This document shows, in pieces, positions 14,935 through 21,185 of a stretch of 21,185 nucleotides of DNA; within the stretch, counting starts at the first letter, position 1, and the number at the start of each line of letters is the position of its first letter. The DNA comes from Gordoniibacillus chartarius. GTDB taxonomy: Bacteria; Bacillota; Bacilli; Paenibacillales; NBRC-103111. Below the pieces are notes generated by a model. The model did not search any database. It was given only the letters and a program-made list of their open reading frames with translations, and was not told the DNA's origin. The DNA lies in contig NZ_JBHLWN010000116.1 in the NCBI RefSeq assembly GCF_042432825.1, positions 1 through 21,185 on the forward strand, read 5' to 3'. Position numbers and translations under genes: made by a program.

Positions 14935-16524
14935 ATGAAACAAAAAAAGAAAACCGGAATTATTGCGTCCCTATGCACGATTTCAATGACTGCCGTTGTA
15001 GCGGCGGCCTGCAGTGAGAGCCCTGCTTCTCCTGGCGGCACGACAAATCCATCCCCGAATAATGGTACGAACGCGCCTGCAGTTGTCCCCCTTTCGCTTG
15101 TACAGCCCGACGGAGGCCGCGTCTGGAAGGAAGATAATCCGGTAACGAAAGAAATTGAGAAGCGAACAAACACCAAATTAACCGTTAACATGATTCCGAA
15201 CGGCGATTTCGCAAACAAATATAATGTGTTGGCTGCTTCTGGCGATATCCCGGACATCGTCCGATCGAACGGATTCGATTTTCAGAAGTATGCCGATCAG
15301 GGGCTCTATCTCGATATAACCCGATACGTAGATCAATTCGGGCCTAATCTCAAAAAAGCGCTCAAGCCCGAGCTTTGGGAATTAACGAAATATAAGGGCA
15401 AGCAATTCGTCATTCCTTTTGAGAACGTCGCCGGCAAGGAAGTCCCGGTTATTCGAAAAGACTGGCTGGATGCTCTTAATTTGAAAATGCCGACGAATCT
15501 GGACGAATTCGAAGCTGTATTGAAAGCGTTCACGTTCAATGATCCTGATAAAAACGGTAAAAACGACACCTACGGATTCGGCACGACCAGCCGCTATGAT
15601 GAAACGATCATGCCGATCATGGGAGCATACGGCATTGCCACGGGCCAGATCGGTCAAGGCGCCCCGATGATGAGCTACTTGAAAGATAACAAGATTTATC
15701 CTGTCGCTATATCGCCCGAGTATAAAGCCGCAATCGAATACTTAAAGAGGCTGTGGGACGCAAAAGTCGTCGATCCCGAGCTGTTCACCATTAAGCCGGA
15801 CCAGGCTCAGCAAAAAGCGGCTCAAGGCAAAATCGGCTACTTCACCGCTTGGTGGTCCGTCGCACCGCAGATTCTTACTCAGCAGCTTAAGATGAAAGAG
15901 CTAGTTCCGAACGCCAAATGGGACCCGATCTTCCCGGGGTTGAAAGGACCGGACGGAAAGAGCGGCATGCAGTCTTATGGCAACATCGGTTCCACCGTCG
16001 CCATATCGGCGAAAACCAAAAATCCGGAAGCCGTTGTCAAATTTCTTGATTATTTGGCGACCGACGAGGGCTGGGAACTAACCAGATATGGCATTAAAGG
16101 CACTCACTATACGTCGATTACCGAGCCAAGAACGCCGGAGGGCCAAAAGGCATTCGATGAGAAATGGCTGGACCCGCTGTCCCAAATTGTTTCACGTCAA
16201 GATTTGGTCGACAAGGTGAACGCCGCGTCGAAGGATCCCGTTCAAGTCGAGAATAACCGGTTTATCGATGCAGCCGCATCCTATACGCTGTACCGGGATG
16301 CGTTCTACGGCATTCCGCTAACGGAGGAGCAAAAAACATACGGTGCCGACGTCTCGAAGTACGAGGAAGAAATGCTCATCAAGTTCATCACCGGCGCAGA
16401 GCCTCTCAGCAAATGGGATGAATACGTCGAAACGTGGAAGAGAAAAGGCGGCAAGCCGATTCTTGAAGCCAAAATCAAAACTTACAATGAGCTCAAGACA
16501 GCGAATGTTACATCCGGTTTGTAA
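14935..16524 (+). CDS. Extracellular solute-binding lipoprotein, LplA/YtcQ type
   Basis: A 529-residue family 1 solute-binding protein. The signal peptide starts MKQKKKTGII and ends in a lipobox with VAAAC, the modified Cys at residue 26, so it is a lipoprotein tethered outside the membrane. A Ser/Pro/Asn/Gly-rich linker (about 27-50) precedes the binding fold. Length and motifs (TNTKLTVNMIPNGDFANKYN, DPDKNGKNDTYGFG, KNPEAVVKFLDYLATDEGW) match the LplA/YtcQ group for complex saccharides. DPDKNGKNDTYGF is a dockerin/EF-like Ca loop commonly seen in these proteins. Start ATG 14935 has AAAGGGAGA upstream. It is the third gene of the operon and ends at a strong terminator. The sugar cannot be read from the sequence; relatives take up pectin- or rhamnogalacturonan-derived oligosaccharides. 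Confidence 0.94.
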   Translation: MKQKKKTGIIASLCTISMTAVVAAACSESPASPGGTTNPSPNNGTNAPAVVPLSLVQPDGGRVWKEDNPVTKEIEKRTNTKLTVNMIPNGDFANKYNVLAASGDIPDIVRSNGFDFQKYADQGLYLDITRYVDQFGPNLKKALKPELWELTKYKGKQFVIPFENVAGKEVPVIRKDWLDALNLKMPTNLDEFEAVLKAFTFNDPDKNGKNDTYGFGTTSRYDETIMPIMGAYGIATGQIGQGAPMMSYLKDNKIYPVAISPEYKAAIEYLKRLWDAKVVDPELFTIKPDQAQQKAAQGKIGYFTAWWSVAPQILTQQLKMKELVPNAKWDPIFPGLKGPDGKSGMQSYGNIGSTVAISAKTKNPEAVVKFLDYLATDEGWELTRYGIKGTHYTSITEPRTPEGQKAFDEKWLDPLSQIVSRQDLVDKVNAASKDPVQVENNRFIDAAASYTLYRDAFYGIPLTEEQKTYGADVSKYEEEMLIKFITGAEPLSKWDEYVETWKRKGGKPILEAKIKTYNELKTANVTSGL

Positions 16525-16534
16525 TGTTGTTCAT

Positions 16535-16560
16535 GGGAGTCGGATCATCGACTCCCTTTT
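16535..16560 (+). terminator. Intrinsic terminator of the transport operon
   Basis: A perfect 8-bp stem, GGGAGTCG (16535-16542) with CGACTCCC (16549-16556), has a GATCAT loop and a TTTT tail. It lies 10 bases after the lipoprotein stop, so the regulator gene downstream probably has its own promoter or depends on read-through. Confidence 0.88.
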
Positions 16561-16626
16561 CGTCGTGTAAACCGCTTCTACTTTCGCTCTGAGCAGAGTA
16601 TATTTCTATTCAAAGGCAGTGGCTCA

Positions 16627-16647
16627 TGTCCAATTGATTCTTGGACA
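16627..16647 (+). other. Stem-loop in the leader of the AraC-type regulator
   Basis: TGTCCAA (16627-16633) and TTGGACA (16641-16647) form a 7-bp perfect stem around TTGATTC, 11 bases before the ribosome site of the regulator. It is either an operator-like dyad or a leader hairpin. TATATT at 16599-16604 could be a -10 for the regulator, but no good -35 accompanies it. Confidence 0.3.
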
Positions 16648-16675
16648 AGGGTTGAGTAAAGGAAGGAAAGCGATT

Positions 16676-19027
16676 ATGAAACGAAAAAGAGTATGGCGTA
16701 TCCTGCAAAGCAGCCTGTTTGAATATTTTTATTATTTCTTAGCCTTATCTCTGCTCGTGGCGTTTACAATTGGCGGAGCACTCTACTATTCGACTTCCTC
16801 CTTGCTTTGGAACGAAGCGATCCAAACCAACAGCAATACGCTGCAGCTGCTCAAGAACGGCCAGGAAATCGTACTCGCCGAAGTCGATAAAGCCATGGAA
16901 AGCGTCTTTTTGGATTCCTCCTTCCTTGACTTTATGGACTATTACCATCGCGGCGAAATCTACAAGCAGGTGTCTATTCAACAGCGGCTGGACCAAGTCG
17001 TTACAACGAGCGATTACATTCATTCCGTCTATATTTATTATACCGGGTCACAGTTCGTTCTCTCCTCTCTTCAAGGCCCCGTCCCGTTGAGCATCTTCAA
17101 TGACCGTGCCTTCGTCGATTCCATTGCAAAGGAGACCTTTGACAAATCGATCGTCCGCACGCGTACCCTGCCGGCAATTTCGTCAGCGCAGAATAACGCC
17201 GTCATCTCGATCGTCAAGACGCTGCCGATTATTTATTCCGGCAAGCCTTCCGCCTATGTTGTCATTAATATGAAAGGCGACTACTTGACCAAAATCATGA
17301 GCACGCTGAGCACCAACGACCATGCGCAGCTGATCGTGACCGATCCGCAAGGTCATATCCTCTCGCAAAGAGCGGCCAATGAAACGATATCGGTAGACGC
17401 GCTGCCGGACCGGTTCGACATTTCCGCGTTTACCGGTACATCAGGGAGCTCGTTTATGACAATGAACGGCTCGGAATCGCTCGTCAGCTACGTCGCGTCG
17501 GAACAGAGCGGTTGGCTCTACATATACACCATCCCGAAATCGACGATTACCCGCACTTTGAATCTATGGACCAATACAACGATCGCGGTATGTCTGCTTG
17601 CCTTCGTCCTAAGCTTATTAGGATCGTTATTTTTATCCAGACGTATCTTTAGTCCGATGAAACGCCTATTAGCCTTATTGCAAAACGCAAATCACAGTTC
17701 AACACGATCCGCGCAGGAAGCCGGCAAAGAAATCAAGCAAATCGAGCGGAACGTCAGCCGTCTCATCGACCATAACCGGGACTTGACGCTCCTGCTCAAA
17801 GATTATGAAATCCATAGCCGCAACAAGTTTTTACTGAAGCTGGCCAGCGGCGGCGAACAGGTGACGCCGCAAACGGCGGAACGGCTGCAATACTATGATG
17901 TGCACATCGGCACCGGCGGTTATTTTATCGTTGCCATCGTATCCATGGACGATCTCGCAAAATTCATCCAACAAACGCACGAATCCGAACGCAATGAAGT
18001 TTTTATGAAGCTGGCCGAGCAAATCCGTGAAGAAGCGTTCGTTAAGCAAGCCTTCCAAGGATATCTCGTTGAGAACGAATCCAATGAGCTGGTCCTCGTC
18101 TTGTACGTGGGACAGGTCGATGGCGGATCTGAATCATTTCAAAGCAGCCTTACCGGCTGGTTTCGGCAGCTGCATGAATCTCTGCTCGTTAAGCCATCCG
18201 TAACGTTCACACTTGGCGTCAGCACGGTACACCGGAGCTTGGAGGAATTAAGCGAGTGTTATTTCGAAGCGGAATCCGCGGTCGGTCAGAGACTCGTTTA
18301 CGGACATAACAACGTTATTTTTTATGAAGCGATCCGCGCGGAGCCCAGCCAGGCTTCCTATCCCCTCGGAATTGAGAAGAATTTGTTGACTCACTTTAGA
18401 GCAGGCAACCGCGAAGGCGTCTCCCGCCGTCTTAAGGATTTTGAAGCCTACATGATCGAGCATCACGCCCAGCACATTGAACTGGTCAAGCATTATTTCA
18501 TACAGCTGTTCTCGTCATCGCTTCGTTCGGTATTGGAGATCGACGCCAATCTCGAATCCCATCCGGACATTCAGCGGCTTCGGCATCATGACCTGCTCGA
18601 ACTGGAAACCATGCAAAGCATGGTGAACTATATGCAGAACCTGTACGATACGGTTCTCGACCAGCTCGACCAGCGGCGCAATACGAAAAACAAAGACCTT
18701 GCCGCGAAAATTACAGAGTACATCGAAGGTCATTTGGGGGAAGACTTATCCATTGAAAGGCTTAGCGATTTGTTTGCGATCAGCGCTTCGCATCTGCGGA
18801 AAATTTATAAAGAAGAAACCGGCCTGACCTTAAAGGACATGATCAGCGATAAACGGATCGCCAAAGCAAAGGAGCTTCTGGCCGATCCCAAATGCAAGAT
18901 TCACGACATCGCCTCGCAGGTCGGTTATTTGACCGTGCAATCGTTCACGAAAGCCTTCAAGCTGTATACGGGTAAAGCGCCGGGGGAATATCGCGATCAC
19001 TTGCTTCGCAATAAAACGAATGGATGA
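16676..19027 (+). CDS. Membrane-anchored AraC-family regulator (YesS/YtdP type)
   Basis: A 783-residue one-component regulator. TM1 is at residues about 17-37 and TM2 at about 300-320, so residues 40-295 form an outside sensor domain. A HAMP-like region follows (SRRIFSPMKRLL), then a coiled or linker region, an internal cytosolic domain and the C-terminal AraC DNA-binding domain (about 680-780) with both helix-turn-helix units: LSIERLSDLFAISASHLRKIYKE, given as a family signature near 695-717, and IHDIASQVGYLTVQSFTKAF near 743-762. The open frame could start at 16619, but ATG 16676 has AAAGGAAGG 9 bases upstream and the usual charged KRKR start before TM1. Homologues lie beside YteP/YtcP/YtcQ-type transporters and activate them, so it probably controls the operon just upstream. 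No separate histidine kinase is nearby. Confidence 0.92.
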   Translation: MKRKRVWRILQSSLFEYFYYFLALSLLVAFTIGGALYYSTSSLLWNEAIQTNSNTLQLLKNGQEIVLAEVDKAMESVFLDSSFLDFMDYYHRGEIYKQVSIQQRLDQVVTTSDYIHSVYIYYTGSQFVLSSLQGPVPLSIFNDRAFVDSIAKETFDKSIVRTRTLPAISSAQNNAVISIVKTLPIIYSGKPSAYVVINMKGDYLTKIMSTLSTNDHAQLIVTDPQGHILSQRAANETISVDALPDRFDISAFTGTSGSSFMTMNGSESLVSYVASEQSGWLYIYTIPKSTITRTLNLWTNTTIAVCLLAFVLSLLGSLFLSRRIFSPMKRLLALLQNANHSSTRSAQEAGKEIKQIERNVSRLIDHNRDLTLLLKDYEIHSRNKFLLKLASGGEQVTPQTAERLQYYDVHIGTGGYFIVAIVSMDDLAKFIQQTHESERNEVFMKLAEQIREEAFVKQAFQGYLVENESNELVLVLYVGQVDGGSESFQSSLTGWFRQLHESLLVKPSVTFTLGVSTVHRSLEELSECYFEAESAVGQRLVYGHNNVIFYEAIRAEPSQASYPLGIEKNLLTHFRAGNREGVSRRLKDFEAYMIEHHAQHIELVKHYFIQLFSSSLRSVLEIDANLESHPDIQRLRHHDLLELETMQSMVNYMQNLYDTVLDQLDQRRNTKNKDLAAKITEYIEGHLGEDLSIERLSDLFAISASHLRKIYKEETGLTLKDMISDKRIAKAKELLADPKCKIHDIASQVGYLTVQSFTKAFKLYTGKAPGEYRDHLLRNKTNG

Positions 19028-19053
19028 AGTAGATTTGACAAATAAGGCAAAAG

Positions 19054-19082
19054 GAGCGTACAAGACAATGTCTTACGCTCTT
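19054..19082 (+). terminator. Probable terminator of the regulator gene
   Basis: GAGCGT (19054-19059) pairs with ACGCTC (19075-19080) and AAGAC (19062-19066) with GTCTT (19070-19074) across a 2-base bulge and an AAT loop. The tail is TTCAATG, poor in T, so termination strength is uncertain. It lies 27 bases after the regulator stop. Confidence 0.55.
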
Positions 19083-19133
19083 CAATGATTTGTATTCGAT
19101 CTTTCACCAATCTTGATTTTTCACATTCCATTC

Positions 19134-19162
19134 AATCATTATCTCTGATCAGAGACATGATT
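19134..19162. promoter_or_regulatory. Long interrupted palindrome, possible operator
   Basis: A perfect 14-bp core TCTCTGATCAGAGA (19142-19155) is flanked by AATCAT on the left and ATGATT on the right, separated from the core by 2 and 1 bases. It has no T-tail and so is unlikely to be a terminator. It is about 200 bases before the Calx-beta paralogue and 110 bases after the regulator gene. The binding factor is unknown. Confidence 0.4.
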
Positions 19163-19254
19163 ATTATCGATTCTGTACAAAGATGAGATTTATTCGACAA
19201 CAACGACCAAAACATCCCACACAAGGAACTATTTAGTGTATAGCAGTTATATTT

Positions 19255-19260
19255 TATAAT
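19255..19260 (+). promoter_or_regulatory. Candidate -10 element for the second Calx-beta gene
   Basis: TATAAT matches the consensus exactly and lies about 100 bases before the start at 19360. The best -35 at 17 bases is TTTAGT (19232-19237), a poor match, so the call is tentative. A start near 19267 would place the shared 12-mer and the inverted repeat ATAGTTTTAAACTAT in the leader. Confidence 0.35.
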
Positions 19261-19320
19261 AGAGTAAGACTTCTGGGAATTCAGAGTTTCGATTATGGGA
19301 GGGGAGAAAAAGTCCTTTGG

Positions 19321-19335
19321 ATAGTTTTAAACTAT
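19321..19335. other. Inverted repeat just before a ribosome binding site
   Basis: ATAGTTTTAAACTAT is a perfect 7-1-7 inverted repeat that ends 7 bases before the AAAGGAG ribosome site (19343-19349). In DNA it could bind a protein. A 1-base loop makes an RNA hairpin of full length impossible. Confidence 0.3.
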
Positions 19336-19359
19336 AAATAATAAAGGAGCTATCTAACC

Positions 19360-21063
19360 ATGTTGCGTGCACAACTTTCGTGCATATCGCGATTGTTTCT
19401 TGTTTTGATCGTGGCTGCAATGAGTTTCGTAGGACAGGCCAGTGTGACACAAGCCGAGACGCCGAATAATACCTACAAAGTGGTTGCTTCAGTCCCCGGT
19501 ACCATCTTAGATTTTGATTTGAACCGGATCTTATACTCCAGTAACGGCGTACTCTACATAAGGAATTTAGCCACCTCAGCGGATGATAAGCTACCCACAT
19601 CGGCTGCAACTAAAGGCGCGCTAACGGATAATGGTGCGGTTTACATAGAGAACTCCAATCTCTACACCTGGAGCAATAAAGGATACGTCAATATGTTCAT
19701 GGACAATGTGGGCCAGTTGTTTGAGAAGTCACGAAATTTTGTTGCGTTCACCAAGAAATATCCCTCTACTTATAGTCCCCCCTCACATATAGGGCTCTTT
19801 TATTTAAGAACCAACGGCGCTATAATGGCTACCGTATTTAACGGGCATGGAACATTAGTTGATGAAGCAGGTGTGTCGAATGATGGGCATCTGATCTATC
19901 GGAGTCAGTATAACGACTTCTTGATAGGGTTTCATAATTACGTAACAACATCGACTCCACATAGGCATTGGGAACATCCAAAGTATCAAGACGGCATTCA
20001 AATTATTTATCCGAAGCTAGCGGACCCGATATGGGAGGAATACTATCTAACGCGATATACGACGGATGGCAAAGAGCAGGATCTTGTTCGGTATCGTCAC
20101 CTCCCCCCTCCATTTGCAGTGAATAATGGTTGGACTGCTTATAGCTCAAATGAGGATGGAATCGTCATCTTATCACCTGAAGGCAATAAATATACCTACC
20201 CTTTAGGAAGATCGTTATATGACATATCGATCTTACATTTATCAGATACCGGTGAAGCTATTATACAAGCTGGGTTAGGATCTTCTCCCGAATTTTGGTT
20301 TATCAGTCCGGGATCGGAAAAGGTCTTGCTGCCGAACAACTTATCATCTGATATGTTAAAGACTCCTTTCTGGAAGCTCGAAGATGGGAAATACTATTGC
20401 TTCAAAGATGACACCCTGTACCAGTTCACTCCACATGGCGAACACCCTGCTAACGTACCATTGGTACGCATTTCTTTAGATGCGCCGCCGATGAATGTGT
20501 TGATCTACCAACATTCCAGACTGCAGCCTGTTTTTTACCCAGCGAACGCAACAAATCAGAAGGTGACGTGGCGATCCAATGATCCAAATATTGCGATAGT
20601 AGACGGAAACGGCATCGTTACAGGTATTTCCAAAGGAAGCACGCAAATCGTGGCCACGTCTGAGGAGGGGCAGTTTACAGCTTCTCAAACTGTCCAAGTT
20701 AACAACGCCGAAGGGATTGTCAGCTTTGTTTTTTCAGATTACTCACGGGAAATACTCAATTGGGTGTATGAAGGGAATGGCTACGTGGAAGTACCCGTCT
20801 ATCGGACCGGTGGAAGCAATGGGGAGTTAACAGTACGATATACAACTCGTACAGACACTGCTAAGGAAGATTCGGACTTCGCTCTAACTAAAGGCATTAT
20901 TAGGTTCAAACATGGCCAAAGTTATGCGAAAATCTATGTACGCTTGTTTGACGATTCAACCAAGGAGTCTCTGGAATCATTCTCACTGAAGCTGACAGGT
21001 CCGTCAAAAAACATTAATGAATTAGGATCGACAATCTTCTTTGTGATCAATGACAATGACTGA
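19360..21063 (+). CDS. Secreted beta-propeller-like / Big_2 / Calx-beta protein (paralogue)
   Basis: A 567-residue exported protein. The signal peptide has a hydrophobic core FLVLIVAAMSFVG and likely cleaves near TQA|ETP (residue about 32). The N-terminal region (about 38-365) has the same opening as the protein at 7055-8986 (VPGTILDFDLNRILY against VPGKILDFDDTRILY) and similar propeller-like strands. One Big_2 domain (about 370-447, with VTWRSNDPNIAIVDGNGIV) is followed by a Calx-beta domain (about 450-567, with DDSTKESLESFSLKLTGPS). The start ATG 19360 has AAAGGAG 10 bases upstream. Compared with its paralogue it lacks one Big_2 unit. No wall or membrane anchor is visible. The function is unknown; calcium-dependent surface or matrix binding is possible from the Calx-beta acidic motif. 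Confidence 0.85.
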   Translation: MLRAQLSCISRLFLVLIVAAMSFVGQASVTQAETPNNTYKVVASVPGTILDFDLNRILYSSNGVLYIRNLATSADDKLPTSAATKGALTDNGAVYIENSNLYTWSNKGYVNMFMDNVGQLFEKSRNFVAFTKKYPSTYSPPSHIGLFYLRTNGAIMATVFNGHGTLVDEAGVSNDGHLIYRSQYNDFLIGFHNYVTTSTPHRHWEHPKYQDGIQIIYPKLADPIWEEYYLTRYTTDGKEQDLVRYRHLPPPFAVNNGWTAYSSNEDGIVILSPEGNKYTYPLGRSLYDISILHLSDTGEAIIQAGLGSSPEFWFISPGSEKVLLPNNLSSDMLKTPFWKLEDGKYYCFKDDTLYQFTPHGEHPANVPLVRISLDAPPMNVLIYQHSRLQPVFYPANATNQKVTWRSNDPNIAIVDGNGIVTGISKGSTQIVATSEEGQFTASQTVQVNNAEGIVSFVFSDYSREILNWVYEGNGYVEVPVYRTGGSNGELTVRYTTRTDTAKEDSDFALTKGIIRFKHGQSYAKIYVRLFDDSTKESLESFSLKLTGPSKNINELGSTIFFVINDND

Positions 21064-21185
21064 GTATAAATATGCGGTGCTTATTGCCAAACCCACCGGT
21101 TTTGGTTGCAGCAGTCATAAAAATTATAGAGGCTCGGAATTAAGCAGGTGTTCTGAGTCTGAATGAGGGGTGAATGAGGCAGAAG
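21064..21185 (+). other. Right edge with weak stem-loops
   Basis: CCAAACC (21087-21093) can pair with GGTTTTGG (21098-21105) with one unpaired T, but no T-run follows. A second stem, GCTCGGAA with TTCTGAGT (about 21133-21160), is also without a tail. Either may help end the Calx-beta transcript. A ribosome-site-like GAGGGG is followed by an ATG near the window end; whether a gene starts there cannot be told. Confidence 0.25.

Larger units (their letters stand above)
19028..19359. other. Intergenic region with several dyads
   Basis: The 332 bases hold the hairpin at 19054-19080, the long dyad at 19134-19162, a perfect -10 TATAAT (19255-19260) with only a weak TTTAGT 17 bases upstream, the 12-mer AGTTTCGATTAT (19285-19296) shared with the paralogue's upstream region, a purine run GGGAGGGGAGAAAAAG (19297-19312) and the inverted repeat at 19321-19335. 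No small gene could be supported here. Confidence 0.4.

Noticed and set aside
16566..16579. TGTAAACCGCTTCT considered as a second cre site
   Set aside because: The central CG is out of register with the cre consensus and the right half does not match.
19087..19106. ATTTGTATTCGA considered as a fourth copy of the palindrome
   Set aside because: Only one half resembles the motif, it contains an extra base, and it is far from the next gene start.
19247..19609. A 120-codon minus-strand frame over the start of the second Calx-beta gene
   Set aside because: It overlaps the signal peptide region of a well-supported gene and has no ribosome site or family motif.
1..21185. Mobile element ends, transposase or phage genes
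   Set aside because: None recognised; the only hints of transfer are base-composition differences between the two DUF1800/DUF1501 couples.

Overview
The window looks like chromosomal DNA from a Gram-positive Bacillota, most likely Paenibacillus or a close relative (inference). The grounds are strong AGGAGG-type ribosome binding sites, TTG and GTG starts, intrinsic terminators, a YteP/YtcP/YtcQ-type saccharide ABC transporter without its own ATPase, a membrane-spanning AraC-type regulator of the YesS/YtdP kind, and very large secreted proteins built of FN3, carbohydrate-binding-like, RCC1, Big_2 and Calx-beta modules. No rRNA, tRNA, CRISPR array, transposase or phage gene was seen.

Layout. 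At the left is an acyltransferase-3 membrane protein (163-1335, +). It faces a four-gene minus-strand block (6648 to 1407) made of two consecutive DUF1800-DUF1501 couples; the two convergent units share a terminator at 1366-1392. Next come a secreted beta-propeller-like/Big_2/Big_2/Calx-beta protein (7055-8986, +) and a 1159-residue secreted FN3/CBM-like/RCC1 protein (9281-12760, +). A saccharide uptake operon of permease, permease and lipoprotein follows (13034-16524), then a membrane-bound AraC regulator (16676-19027). The last gene is a shorter paralogue of the propeller/Big_2/Calx-beta protein (19360-21063).

How the parts may work together. The transporter and its regulator form a recognisable import unit for complex sugars, preceded by a candidate CcpA (cre) site. 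The other genes appear to build or decorate the cell surface: an acyltransferase that could modify a surface glycan, DUF1501 proteins with twin-arginine-like signals paired with signal-less DUF1800 partners, and three large exported binding proteins. No glycoside hydrolase or polysaccharide lyase is present.

The most interesting signal is not a gene. A 17-bp inverted repeat, consensus TGATACAATTTGTATCA, lies upstream of three separate transcription units: the acyltransferase, the DUF1800/DUF1501 block and the RCC1 protein. Read in the direction of each gene, its first half is always an extended -10 element (TGATACRAT). It may be a common promoter-operator joining these genes in one surface regulon. 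Database similarity, exact percent identities and base composition could not be computed; such statements are by eye.
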